A DNA stretch of 64,000 nucleotides from assembly GCF_020921035.1 (NCBI RefSeq), contig NC_063152.1:29387903-29451902 (forward strand). The letters run 5' to 3'. Positions 25,331 to 37,233 of this stretch are shown here, piece after piece. The number at the start of each line of letters is the position of its first letter. The first letter of the stretch is position 1. Under the pieces are notes generated by a model, which saw only the letters and a list, made by a program, of their open reading frames with translations, was not told where the DNA came from and did not search any database. The stretch comes from Rhodamnia argentea. Its lineage: Eukaryota; Streptophyta; Magnoliopsida; Myrtales; Myrtaceae. Both the position numbers and the translations under genes were made by a program.

Positions 25331-26089
25331 TGCCTAAGTCGACGTTTGTCTCTTCCTTTTTCTTTATTAAATCACTCTTTGCTATGTAAGTTTGTTATCC
25401 ATTAAACATACCATATACTTTCTTTTATATGCATGTATTATCACCCTTTAGTCTAACTTTTCAATTAGTGTTCGATAAGAGTTGGGGAGATTGTCATCAT
25501 TGTATGGATGCTCAACCTATGTTTTCATATCCGGTGGTTCATCCCAAAAACAAAATCACCAAGTAAAATTAGTAAATAGAATTTACAATACCATCTAAAA
25601 CTACGTCGTGAGATCTAGTCACTGTTGATGACAATTTTCGATGCATCGTTATTACTACTTTAAATTTCTTCGCGACTTAATATTTTTCCTATTTTTAAGT
25701 TTGTAATTTCTAAAAAAATTATTTTTAAATTTTCAAGTCATGATTAGGCGCCACATCGCGGCTAATATGATAACAAAAAAAAGCCACGTCTGCAATTTTT
25801 TGACAACAAAATTAGACAGAGTTAAATGCATGAACTCGATTGTATTAATAAGACAATTTTTTTGGATTAATCAACTGGTCTGGCCGCCAACGTACCTCTA
25901 GATTTCGTTGCCGAGCAAGATTGTCCGTATAGATGGAGACAAGGGGTCAACGGAACGCACGCTGATCAGCTCGATCACACCAAGACACGGTCCGAGCAAA
26001 AAGGACTGAATTCTCTCAGAGCCCCACGCTATCTCTTCCTCCTCACCACTCTGCAGCGCATAAGCTCGCTCTCGCTCTCCCTCTCTTCG
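25331..26089. other. FdC2 upstream region
   Basis: AT-rich up to about 25860, then a more balanced stretch leading to the FdC2 start. A pyrimidine-rich 'ctcgctctcgctctccctctct' type tract lies just before the ATG, typical of plant 5' UTRs. No clear TATA box. Confidence 0.45.
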
Positions 26090-29000
26090 ATGGACATTTC
26101 ATTAACCTTCACTCCCCCCACCTCCCTCAGCCGCCATCGCCGCCTCCTTTCTCCCGCCGGGAGCAGCCGCCACCTCGCCGCCGCGAGATGTCGCCGCGGA
26201 AAGACGTCCGGCGAACTCCAGACGGCGGCCGGGCCCAACGGCCGGAGCGGGAGCCACGCGGCCTCCGTACCGGTCCACAAGGTCACCGTCCACGATCGGC
26301 AGCGAGGCGTTGTTCACGAGTTTTCGGTCCCTGAGGTGAGAATTCTGCGCAGAGGTAATGTAGACGGACAAATGCTTTCTTTCTGCCTCTAGCGATTAAG
26401 TCGTTAGGATCTCAGTCAGAGATAATGTAGAGCGAGCACATATGCATCCTGTGAATTGCTTCAGTGGCACTCTAATCGATCAAACTGACCTGCAAAACTT
26501 CGACTGAGTTTGTCTGCGAATTTCTTCATGACATTATATCTCCGGCTGCTTATTGCTCAACACAATCGAAGAGAAAAGGAAAAAAACGCGGGAGGTGCCA
26601 GGAAAGAGCATTATTTAGTGGCTTATTATCATGGTATCGGTTCTTCCTTGTCTAATGTCGGTGCATTTGAATCTGGATGCAGGATCAGTATATACTGCAC
26701 ACGGCTGAGTCTCAGAACGTCTCCCTTCCTTTCGCTTGCAGGCACGGTATTGGTTTGTGCTGTAATTTGAGAATATGTTGGTCCACTGTGCATAGATTGT
26801 GCATGGTGCAGATTTTGCTTTTAGTGTTCAGGACAAGCGTGGGAACGACCAGCATTTTACTCTACTAACAGTCCATATACTATTTTCCTATGATTTCCTT
26901 ATTGTGGTCTTCAGCTTGTATCTCAATAGTATCACAGAATCCACTGAGCCGATGGACCAAATATGAGAAATTCGTCTTCTATTTTTCCAATTTTAGGAAT
27001 GTAAGAACCTTGTTGAACAGAGTATAAAAGGTTCACAGCGAATGCTCCCTTGGTGAGCCAAAGAATGTAGTGTACATGCACCTACTATATGATATGCACC
27101 TTCAAGTTGCAACCTTGGCAAGAGCTGTCGGTTGCTGTTACGAGAAAATCAGTCCTTGCAAAACATGTCCTTTAATGTCGATGACTCCTAGATCAATGTG
27201 GTTGTCTCAATTGCTATGGACCACCCTTCTCATGCACTGGTCCTGCCTTTGGATCTCACCATTGTGTCACCGCTTTTTTGTAACCTGAAAATGACAAATA
27301 GAGAGGCCTATTTTGCTGGCTCGAGAAGCTTTTGGATTTTTATCATCTCATGCATTACTTTTACTATCTGAGTTACTACTGCTAGTGCTATAAGTATGTA
27401 GAAATACACAAACAAATTTGCTGAGAGCTACTGTGACAGGTTGTTGTACTAGCTGTGCCGTTCGAATAAAATCAGGACAAATCAGGCAGCCTGAAGCACT
27501 GGGGATTTCTGCTGAATTAAAGTCTAAGGTAATATATATTCGTATTCCGCTTGGTAAAAAACGACGGCTGGATGTGGACAGTTGCACATTTATGTGATAC
27601 TAAGCTTCTCTTAGACTTCTGTAACCACATAGCATAGGACATCTATCTTGGTATTGGGAAGGGACACTTCTTTGAACCGTAGATTTTACCTACTGCTTCC
27701 CCTGTAGTTCATAGTAAGGACAATAACGGTAGCATCTTTTGATCCTGTGCAGTTAGATAGTAAAGAAATTCAGTTTAGGAAGGGGCGTGTTGTATTGACA
27801 TCTGTAATGATACTGTTTTAGTGCCATGGACGGGACTGGTGGAATGGACTATGCAGGTCCTCTGGTTAATCTGCAGTTGGTCCAAACAATTCAGTTCCAG
27901 TTCCCAATTTGGTTTATCTAGCTGACCGGGAGGCTCCTTTGGCAAAGTGAATTTTTGGGAATTCACAGTTGTTTCTCATTAGATGTGATTCATTGACTGG
28001 GAAGAAATTTTACCTATCTGATGGTGATAGTCACAAAGATCAATAATCTGAAATTGAAGTAACCCACTGCTCAGTTGATGAAAGTGACAAAAGCTAACTT
28101 TCTGGTAAGTCTGGAGATATTGTTGGACTCTTGGAAGCAAATATGGCTTGATAAACACGTGGTTCATGACATACAAACTTAATTCCCTGACAGTTTGAAG
28201 TTTTGGTTGAAATCGGATAGGTTTTACATTCTTAGTTCTCTGAATATCTACTTATCAGAAGCTCAAATTCAGCTAACAAACCTTGTAGATGTGGGAGATA
28301 TCATTTACTTGCCTATTCTGTTGTATGAAAGTTTTAACTTCTTAGATAATTTGTTCTTTCTTGGCAATCCAGGGGTATGCACTACTCTGTGTTGGCTTTC
28401 CTTCCTCTGATATTGAAGTAGAAACACAAGATGAAGATGAGGTAATGTGCTTAATGATGTCTATCCATATATCATCTACAAAAGGAGGTCTCTGGTTACG
28501 AGCTTACGATGTTCTGTAGAATAACACTCGCTACTTCGAGTTGAGTGTAACTTGTGCCCATAATTTGCGAGGGAGGCTGTACCTACTCGTGCACTATTTC
28601 GGAACCAATTTACTTCATTTGACAAGGATTAGATCTTTTCAGTTTAGTTTTTCCTCTCTTTGCTAGTAAAAAGTGTGCCATCACTTCTCCTTAAGGACTT
28701 GGTGCTTGGCTGGGGCATCATATCGCTTACACGCATTCTTTTAGCTCAAGTAAATGTTTTGCTCTTGGTAGAACCTTTTGGTCCAGAAACATGTCTAATC
28801 TGTGAATGTGATGAATTGGGAGGCATAGATTTTCATTCTGGATGAAGTAAATCTGTCAAAGAAGTTTGCCACAGATTTTTGTTCCTATTTTTGAAACGTC
28901 ATTCATGTGACTCGCAGGTCTATTGGCTTCAATTTGGAAGATATTTTGCACGAGGACCTATTGTGAGTTCTAGATACCTTGTCATCAATACAAAACTTTA

Positions 29001-29186
29001 CAGATTGAATGAGAAATGTAAAGATACGGAGTAGCAGTTAATTTTATAAAGCATCATACACCAACTGCCTAGGGAGGATTTGGGATGTTTAATGTTCTGT
29101 TCCTGAAACATTGCTTGTTTTTTCTGTTTGTGTTGCTGCAGGAAAGGGATGATTATGCTCTAGAGTTAGCAATGGGGGATGAATAA
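26090..29186 (+). CDS. FdC2: Ferredoxin C2, plastid 2Fe-2S protein
   Basis: Six exons: 26090-26335, 26683-26746, 27440-27528, 28373-28441, 28918-28962, 29142-29186; phases agree and give 185 residues. FdC2 is a chloroplast ferredoxin-like protein with a C-terminal extension, needed in Arabidopsis and rice for normal photosynthesis and chlorophyll levels. The first ~55 residues are Ser/Arg/Ala-rich and fit a plastid transit peptide. The mature part starts near VPVHKVTVHDRQRGVVHEF. Cluster ligands are C101, C106, C109 and C139 (C-x4-C-x2-C-x29-C). The C-terminal extension EVYWLQFGRYFARGPIERDDYALELAMGDE is the FdC2 signature and separates it from photosynthetic ferredoxins. Its last exon has been copied three times at 59190-59430. 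Confidence 0.96.
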
Positions 29187-30038
29187 GCTGGCCAGATGCG
29201 CAATCAGAGACGATAGTTTGAGATGATTCCTCCTTTCCCGAGTTGGACTTTTTGCTTATGAAACATCATTCTATAAATAACAGTTAATTCTCTCAACAGT
29301 AGCCTACTGTACGCGCTCTTATTGTTGGCAAATGAGCTCTTATTATTGGCAAATGAGATGGTCTTCCATGGATACATTAGATGCAAAATATCCACAATCG
29401 ATTGAATGATCTGCCGATGCATCCCAGGATGAAGCCATCGTGGTGTAGTCTATGAATCTGTTAGTATCATCCTGGAGGTTGTTCAGTTTGTTGTCCTAGC
29501 CTAGATCAAACTATTAAATAACAAAGGGTGATCATAATGGAAACACACGAGTGTGTGCACGAAAGCACGCAGCCTTGTCCAAGCACAACCACCCTTGCTG
29601 CACTACCCTCGCGCACGCTCATGCACTTATGCATGTGGACCCGAGCACTCACATGCTAAGTTAATCAAAGAATTGGGATTTACCATGACGGAAGATCACT
29701 AGAGGTTATCCCATTCATGCAATTGTATCCTCTAGCAATTTAATCAGTTCTCATAACCAGACCACTTAAACTTTGGCTCTTCATAGATATGGCATTTGCT
29801 AAAAATGTTACAAAGATCGGTCTGCTCTAAAGAAGAAGAAACTGTACAAGTAACATCAGGAGAGTGAATAGATGTAGCCCTTCACACGCAAACTCTTGCA
29901 TCCTCGAGAAAAATACACATGAAGAGATATGAAATTGACAGTCATGGTGAATCAAATTAACTAATTTAAACAGGAATTTCCACCTGAGACATGGAACGTG
30001 TTATTTCGTCTAGACTGCTTTCTTAGAATGTAAGTCAC
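29187..30038. other. Convergent 3' flanks of FdC2 and EYA
   Basis: No gene seen. Contains the FdC2 and EYA 3' UTRs. The short phrase 'ctcttattgttggcaaatgag' is directly repeated at about 29317-29350. The whole span has been copied to 59430-60270. Confidence 0.6.
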
Positions 30039-31957
30039 TCACTCTTCGGGTTCATCAGTCGCAGCACCACGATTCCCATACACAATGGAGAAATAAAATC
30101 CCAAGGTTCTCAGTGTAAGGCCAGGAAACCTGTGAGAATTGTTCGGTCGAAAATCGATCTGGACGAATGGCCATCTCATTGCTTCTGCTGCTTCGCACTC
30201 CTCCCATCCGTCTCCAATCACGCAGAACTGGACATTGGGACCACCGAAACGCCCCTTAATCCACTCGAAACATTGGAGTTTCCCCACTTCCCATGAGCTG
30301 TACACTGAAAAAAACACAGTGCATTTCAACTCGCAATCCTGACCACAGCTATCTTAAAATCTACAAGACAACTCACAAGTTTTTTAGTAGAGTGTTGGAA
30401 TTGTCACTTGTATATATGCCATCACCGGTCCAATAAATTGATAGATTGACATCAAGAGGACCAAGACCCATCACTTACCATCTCTGTGCTTTATCAAACT
30501 GTCAAAGCGAAAGAGCAAGCATTTTGCGAGGCTGGGTATCAATGATCCTGAGGTCACTAGAACGTTTATGCAATGAGAATTATTCCTTTCGGTCATCCCT
30601 TTGGCTGAGTCGGGAAACGGAATTGGGTCCTCCATCCCACTGGAACACTGATTCAGGAAGGACCTGGCTGCAGTCAGAATAAGGATGTTACCTTCAAAAT
30701 AAGCATTTAAGACAACAAAGTAACGGTAGCAAGAAACCATACCTGAGGAAAGCCAACCGTCCGTGTACTCATCGGTCATTTGGTATAACTGATCCCACTT
30801 TTCTGTTATGTCTTGGTTAAAGATATTGTGCAGACCCTGAAATCCAAAAGAACTCTCTGAGTAGTACTACAACCGAGCAGGATCTCTATACTTCTACCCT
30901 TTCACGGCATTGATATTTAACAAGCTAAAGTTCTCTAGGACTTCATGAGGTTATATTGTTCCACACAACGACACAACTAAATTATCATGCATAGGATATT
31001 AGGATGCCTAACCCCCAACTTGATAAAATGATTACCGTATAGAGCAGTCTGACTAAGATCCGTCAATCATCCAAAGCAGTTTGAGAGTCTACACCTAAAT
31101 GTAATGTTTTCCTGTGACATCCCGGTAAAGAAACTATTGCACTAAGACAGAGAGTGAACACGTGTACATCTATTCACGCATTGGATATGTCCACGGTCAA
31201 TACCATTCTCTCAAATCTCATAACGTGAATCGGGATATGGGATTACATGCTGGCCTGCCTATATATAAGGGGAAACACGGATCATAATTAGAACAAGGCT
31301 TGCTTAAGCTGCATCACACTCGAAGAAGCTCGACTTTATATCAGAACAAGCATAAAAAACCAATTTAACCCAATAAAGATGGCTAAGGAACTAAGAAAAT
31401 GTTATAGACAATACCTTTTCATACGCACAGGCTGCGGCTCTGAGTCTGTATGCTAGTTTCCTTTTATTCACATCATCTTTTGGAGGACCAAATCCATCTT
31501 GATCAAAGTCGTAATCAGAAAGATCTCGCCCATCGTCGAATTTGTTCAAAGAATCAAGAAAGGGCTCATTAAAGTTCTCGATCTACACGACCGAGATCTG
31601 ATGTAAGTTGAAAGGAGCAACCGCGCCCGAGAAATGATGCCGATATTTGTTAGAATTCAGTATTATACATTTTTCCCTAACAGAACATGCCAAAAGAGAG
31701 TGGAAGCTCACTTGCTCATAATGGAAATAATTGTCGCACAGATCAAGTATGAGCTTCTCCCACATCTTGCCAATTTCTTTACCCTTCTCTACATCCTTGG
31801 AACCGCCGTGCGCCTCCGCATACGTCCCGTTTAGCAAAGACTTGAGCAGTATAAGAGTCTCATCCATGTCCCAAACATATACACTCACTTTGTGATCCTC
31901 GATCTTCGCATCTGTATTCTTGGCCCTTTTGCTAGGAAATCCAGATGTGTCATCCAT
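30039..31957 (-). CDS. EYA: Eyes absent homolog, HAD-family tyrosine phosphatase
   Basis: Five coding exons on the minus strand: 31957-31712, 31582-31415, 30836-30743, 30667-30479, 30304-30039; 320 residues. Plant EYA is a metal-dependent protein tyrosine phosphatase of the haloacid dehalogenase superfamily. Motif I is VWDMDETL with nucleophile D30 and acid/base D32; the C-terminal acidic motif is IGDGWEE (D264); LVTSGSLIPSL fits motif II. Plant forms lack the long N-terminal transactivation region of animal EYA, as here. I start at MDDTSG (ATG 31957); the frame is open further upstream, but 'ttgaaacag' before it looks like a 3' splice site, with a noncoding first exon ending near 32212 at 'ttttgag|gtaggc'. 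Its 3' end is copied at 60272-60415. Confidence 0.94.
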
Positions 31958-32783
31958 AAATTCTGTCTGTTTCAACAATGAATTTGACAAATTTGAAATT
32001 TTCGGAGCCGAAGAGACCCTGACAATCAAAGGACCAAACACCAACTCATAAAGACATATCTGACATAAACAGAGCAACTTCATAGTTCATCAGCAAGCCT
32101 GAACAGCGGATTTTTTGCTGACCCATTGGTAAAGAAGGAAAAAAAAAAAAACAACCCCAGAAAAATCTGAAAAAGGGTAACATCTTTGCCTACCTCAAAA
32201 CAGAGTTCGCCAGCATCATACAGAAAATACAAATAAGACACCCATTAAAGAACCGATCAATTTGAGTGCCAAAGCCTGAACCTTTTCGAGAAACGGCAGC
32301 GAAAAAGAGGCAACCGCATGACATTTCATCCACCCACCAAGATTGAGTAGGTCAAGATTACGCTAAGGCTCCAATTTTTACCTGTTTGGGTCGGTCACTG
32401 GCCAGTCCGATGGCGGAAACGCGTGCCCAGCTCAAATTACCTCCTTCGAGAGCTCTGACTTGTGAAATTTGGAGAGACTTCGTTTAGGGTCGGAAGCTGA
32501 ACTTGAAGCGAAGCAAGGCGGTCCGGTCGTCACTTCGATGTTGGGGAGGTGGTCCTGGGCTATCGGGTTCGGGTTCGGGTCACTGAATGATTGGTTTCGG
32601 GTCTGGTCGTCACTCGTAACTCGTAAGGCGGTCTGGTCGTCACTCGTAACTTTGGCACCTGGGCTATCGGGTTCGGGTCACTGAATGATTTTATAAAGGA
32701 AAAATATAGATGAAGTTACTAAAAAAAGGAAAAAGAAAAGGAAAACAACTAGAATTATCAAATCCGGCCCGAACAATCGGCCC
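31958..32783. other. EYA 5' UTR and divergent promoter space
   Basis: Holds the inferred EYA 5' UTR intron and noncoding first exon (about 32190-32400). At 32525-32695 there are short direct repeats: 'tgggctatcgggttcgggt' plus 'cactgaatgatt' twice, and 'tctggtcgtcactcgtaac' twice. These lie between EYA and the RING gene promoter. Confidence 0.55.
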
Positions 32784-32980
32784 GATGGGCCGAGAGTTTT
32801 ACCCAGAGCCCGCCCATTGAGCCCGCTCTTCCTCCTTAGAAACCTATATAAGTCTCGACCCAAACCGACTCATCTCCCTCTACCTGCCATTCTTTTCCCG
32901 CTCATGCTCTGTTCAAATCAACTGTCATCGCAAGATCGAGCCAGTCTCCAAGGTCACGCTGTCTCTCCAAACCCTACCCA
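32784..32980 (+). promoter_or_regulatory. Core promoter of the RING ligase gene
   Basis: In order: a site II-like GATGGGCC motif near 32783, a TATATAAG box at 32844-32851, and a telobox-like AAACCCTA at about 32969. Site II plus telobox pairs are typical of plant genes expressed in dividing cells (TCP and telobox-binding factors). The start site is inferred at about 32875-32885. Confidence 0.6.
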
Positions 32981-33038
32981 TTTCTCGATTTCACCTCTCT
33001 CTCTCGATCGTATGAACAATCCTCTGTTTTGGCAGTGA
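32904..33038 (+). CDS. Upstream ORF, 44 codons
   Basis: ATG at 32904 to TGA at 33036-33038, in a different frame from the main ORF and ending 19 nt before its ATG at 33058. It lies downstream of the TATA box, so it should be in the mRNA leader. A second in-frame ATG is at 33012. It begins MLCSNQLSSQDRAS. It may lower translation of the main ORF. Whether the peptide is conserved is unknown. Confidence 0.5.
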   Translation: MLCSNQLSSQDRASLQGHAVSPNPTHFSISPLSLDRMNNPLFWQ

Positions 33039-33057
33039 CATCAACCGCACAAGCTCA

Positions 33058-35887
33058 ATGGGTAAGAGTGCAAGAAACAAGCAAAAATCCAAGAACCGAC
33101 GACAGCAGTCGCAGAACCCGCAACCCAAAACCCGCGATCAACCGGGTCAAGCGCCGAGCTCCATAACGGGGACCGGACCCAGCTCAACCCCTCAGAGCGG
33201 CTGTGAGGATGGTGCCAGCCGAATCCCGAGTTCCGATCCTAACTGGCTCCCAACCCCATCCCCTGCTATTGGCCCTTTGGCCGAGCGTTTCTCGCAAGAA
33301 GATTTCAAGAAGTTGCCGGAGATGCAACTGTTAGAGAAGATACTGCTGGGAGCTTTGGAGGAAAAGTACATAGAGGCATTGCGTAGGCTTGTGGAAATGG
33401 GGTATGATGAGGATGCCGCGCTGAAGGCGGTCCTGAGGAACGGGCATTGTTATGGGGACGAGGACGTGCTGTTGAATATATTCAATAACGCGCTCGCTTA
33501 CTTGACTGGTGATTGCCGTAGTAGGAACCTGATTTTCGAGGCGAATGGGATCCTGTTCACAAGCTTGGCGCAAATGGCGGAGCACTCGCTGGGTTGCATG
33601 GTTCACGTGCTGCAACAGGTTCACCACAGTAGAAGGAAGGCGATGTGGTCTCTCGTTCTTTCCAAACTCCATATAGGTTTGGCAGTTGCAATGCCTCCAT
33701 CTGAGGGGAATTGGGAATCGGATAGCAGTGACGAGGATGCAGTCGATGTTGATCTGCCACCGTGCTGTAGGTTCAACCGTTGTCTGGGGATTTGGTGGTT
33801 AGTAGAAGAGTCAGGGGTTCCTTCAGATATGTTAGCTGTCGGCAATGAACGGAACAAGCATCAGCCAAACGATGAAGAGCATTTGCAAAGCGATATCGAG
33901 GTCCCAGAGAGCTTTGGTTTGTCACCGGAACTGAAGTCAATGCTGAAAAAGAACGTAGCTAAGGTTGCTGCTGCTGTTCGGGCAAACTTGATGCAGAACT
34001 TCATGCACTCAAATGCTTCTGTGAAGGGGGATGCCCCGGCGGTTTCGCAGCCTGAAGCTTGTGGCGAGTCTAGTGTTTTGAGGTGCAAAGAGTGGGTGAA
34101 CTCTGTGGCGGATACACTTCCTGGTAGACTTAGCAATTTAAATCTTGATGGGAATTTGGTTGGCTTGCCAGAAGAGAGAAAGGATGCCATTATTCTGCAC
34201 TTGCAGAATCAAATTGAGGATCACGAGAGACAAGTGAAGGAGAGAGAGGCGTGGGCTCGCCAGAAGGCAGTTCAGGCAGATAAAAGCGTTGAAAGCGCTT
34301 TGCTGGAACTTGAGACTTTGAGAAAGGAGATGGCGGAGAGTCGTCATGTGTTGAAGAAAGGTAAACCGACTCTTGATGCGAGTACCAGGATGAAACTCTC
34401 TGATAAGGAAAGTGCTTTGAGGAAGATGGGTGCCCGAGCGGAGGCTACTCACGCAGCTATGACCCGGGTCGAGAATGAGAATGCCAAAATCAAGGCGGAA
34501 ACGGAGGCTTTTAACCTGAGTGCGTCGGAATCTGCAAATGCCTGTCGGGAGGTTGCAAAGAGGGAAAAGAAGAACCAGAAGAAACTCTTGGCTTGTGAGA
34601 AACAGAAAGTCGAGTTACAAGAGTCAATTGCAGAGGAGAAACAGAAGATCACGGAGTTACAGCAGCAGTTGGTTGAGATACAGAAAGCCCAGAGGGAAGC
34701 TGAGGTCTGTTAAATTCATAGTCCAAGAGTACACAACTTATTGTGCCTGAATCTTTATCTGTAATTATGTTTGTTTGTGGTCTGGTCAGATATGATGTCT
34801 CTGATCATACTTGTTGAAGTTTAGCTTCTATATCTTTGAGTTCATACAACAGGGAATTTCATGTCTATCTGGCAATTCATCGGCAAGTTGGACATAGAAT
34901 GAATTCAGTACTGTGATAAGAGGACCTGCTTCTATATTTTGATGGGTCTGAGACAAGATGACCAGTGGAAGGCATGAGTAATCTGTAGATATCTGATGTT
35001 AGCAAGTTATGATTGGTTTTTCGTGCATTGTCGACAACCTATGAAGCAGTCCTGTTGTTTTCTGATGCTGTAGAAGGAAAAAGAGGGAACTGTCAATATA
35101 CTAATCATGAGATAGCATTCCAAATCTACCTTGACATTGTCAGACATTTCTTAGCTGATCCGTTTCTTTTATCACATTAAGTTGTCATGATCATTATCAG
35201 GAGATTCTGTGCTCAAGAAGTATATCCTTTTTAGCTTAATGTGAAACATCTTCAAGGGAACGAAAAGAATATTCGATTGAGCTTAACCGGCAATTTCTCT
35301 TGATTACTTTTGTGGCAATCAGAGAACATCTGGTTTTTGCCCATCCGATACTCTTATGCATCTGGAAATTAGCTAGAGCTATAACATTTTTCATGTCAGT
35401 CTGTTTCTTTTAGAATTTCCTTGTTTGTGATCGACGTCCTATCCATCTTATTGAACTGCAGACGAAGTGGAGGCAGGCAGCAGATGCAAAAGAGCTTGCC
35501 AATGCACAGCTGAAGGAAGAAAAGCGAGCATTGGAAGCAGCAAAGGCCGACAGTAAGAAAAGGCTAGAAGATCTGCGCTTAAGAACAGAGACAGAGATGA
35601 AGCTATACAGGGACAAAGTCCTGAGACTGGAGCAAGAGCTTTCAGATCTAAAAATAGCGGCTGGGAACACCGAAGCAACACCTATGCATGAGTTGGACGT
35701 ACAGGATCATAGAAAATGCATAATCTGCTGGAAAAATGAAGTCCGCATTCTCTTCTTGCCATGTGCCCATGAGGTTCTGTGTGCCGACTGCAGCGACAAA
35801 TACGGGTATAAGGAGAAAGTCTTATGTCCTATGTGCCAAGTTCCAATTGAAGAGGCGATCCGGGTCTTTGGAGGTAGCTTGAAATAA
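33058..35887 (+). CDS. MIP1/RF298-like RING-type E3 ubiquitin ligase
   Basis: Two exons, 33058-34704 and 35462-35887, phase 0, giving 690 residues. The family (MND1-interacting protein 1, RF4, RF298) is predicted to transfer ubiquitin from E2 to unknown substrates. Parts in order: basic N terminus (MGKSARNKQKSKNRR), a UBA-like segment near residues 103-145 (ALRRLVEMGYDEDAALKAVL), the family domain with MVHVLQQVHHSRRKAMWSLVLSKLHI, a long coiled coil from about 375 to 620, and a C-terminal C3HC4 RING with C635, C638, C650, H652, C656, C659, C671 and C674. Length is close to MIP1 (about 711). All RING ligands are present. The 3' half was duplicated and decayed at 60455-63100. Confidence 0.92.
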
Positions 35888-36660
35888 TCGATGCCTTTGT
35901 CTGCATTTGTCCCATTTGGTCCTTGTTACTGAGCAGGTCTCAAATAATCTTTCTGGAACTGGATCAACAATGTCAAAGGTGTATATAGCTGTAAAGTGAT
36001 ACTAGAGTTACTCAGTCTAGCTTACAAAGTGACGTTACAGATTCTAATCTGGGTGAACCCTAGGAATTCCCCCTTTGAACAAATTTTTGTATGCTTAGCA
36101 TTGTTGTTGGTGTTAATAGGAAGCAGCCTTCTCCAGGCCTGCTCCATGAGATTGAAATGTGGGAGTTACGCTGCAATTTGTCAGCAAAAATTTCAGACAA
36201 GTTTTTCAAGCAACCTTACAATTACAACGAACGACATTATCTAATTAAAGGAACTCAGATGGCGATTACGTTACGCCATGGCAGTTATGCAAATTAGTCT
36301 AGCTAGCATGTCAAGTATATTATATTTCTTTTGACAGTAGCTGAAGGAACGTCGTTTTGCCGTCTCTCGGCTTTGCATGCATCTGTACTGTTTATCGAAT
36401 TAGTAAACACCAATAACCAACCTATGCAAATTCCTTTCATGGTTCCTTGGACGTTTTGTCATCCAGCCAACAACAGGTTCAGACAATCTAACGGTCCATG
36501 AGACACCCTCTTCAAATCTCATATTTGAGACTGGTCTGTTCAATATTGCCAGAAAATGCAAGTTACTACTTTGCCACCATCTTGGTTTGCTCTTTTGTAT
36601 TATACAGAGCCACCATCTTGGTATCCTCTTTTGTCTTGTACAGAGTCAGAGTGCGAGTAG
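35888..36660. other. 3' flank of RING gene
   Basis: Includes the 3' UTR. No further gene. Around 36590-36645 a short phrase 'ccaccatcttggt-t-ctcttttgt' is directly repeated. The block to about 36477 is duplicated at the far end of the window. Confidence 0.5.
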
Positions 36661-36663
36661 TTT

Positions 36664-36673
36664 CTATATAAAT
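36664..36673 (+). promoter_or_regulatory. TATA box of the kiwellin-like gene
   Basis: Sequence CTATATAAAT about 45 bp upstream of the candidate ATG at 36713. The spacing leaves only a very short leader. Confidence 0.55.
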
Positions 36674-36712
36674 ACCTTCATCTGATTCATTTTCTTGCAT
36701 CCAGTCACTTTC

Positions 36713-37233
36713 ATGCTTCTTGTTCTTGTGGTGACCTATGTGCAATTCGCGGAGGTTGAAGCACAGAGTTGCTGTGCAAGCCAGAGGGAGGGAACCGCTG
36801 CCCGGCCAATGCCACACGGGTGTCGAGTCGGATTGTTGCATCGAAGGCAAAATGTACCCCGTTTATCGGTTTTCGCCGCTGGTGTCTTGCCACACTAGAG
36901 CCCACCTCACTCTTAATAGCTTTGAGAAGGGAAAAGACGGAGGAGGTCCCTCGGAATGCTACAAGAAGTACCATTCTGACGATTTACCAATTGTGGTACT
37001 GTCCACGGGGCTGGTTCGACAACATGAGCAGGTGTCACCACAACATAACCATTAACGGCAACGGGAGGAGCGTGGTGGCCGTGGTCGTTGATGAGTGCGA
37101 CTCGACTTTGGGGTGTGCCCCGGACCATGATTATCAACCTCCGTGTGATTACGACATCGTTGATGCATCTAGAGCCGTGTGGGAAGCCTTGGGCGTGCCT
37201 AAAGACAACTGGGGATGGATGGACATAACATGA
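36713..37233 (+). pseudogene. Kiwellin / ripening-related protein, frame-disrupted
   Basis: Kiwellins are small secreted Cys-rich apoplast proteins; a maize member inhibits a fungal chorismate mutase. Family motifs appear across all three frames: a signal peptide (MLLVLVVTYVQFAEVEAQSC), then ESDCCIEGKMYPVYRFSP and TLNSFEKGKDGG and YHSDD in a second frame, then WFDNMSRC, TINGNGRSVVAVVVDECDS, DHDYQPPC, IVDASRAVWEALGVP and the tail WGWMDIT in a third. At least two frame changes separate these, so as it stands the gene cannot make a full protein. No intron that would rescue it is evident; an assembly error is the alternative. A TATA box sits just upstream. The gene was single-exon, as usual for the family. 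Confidence 0.8.
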
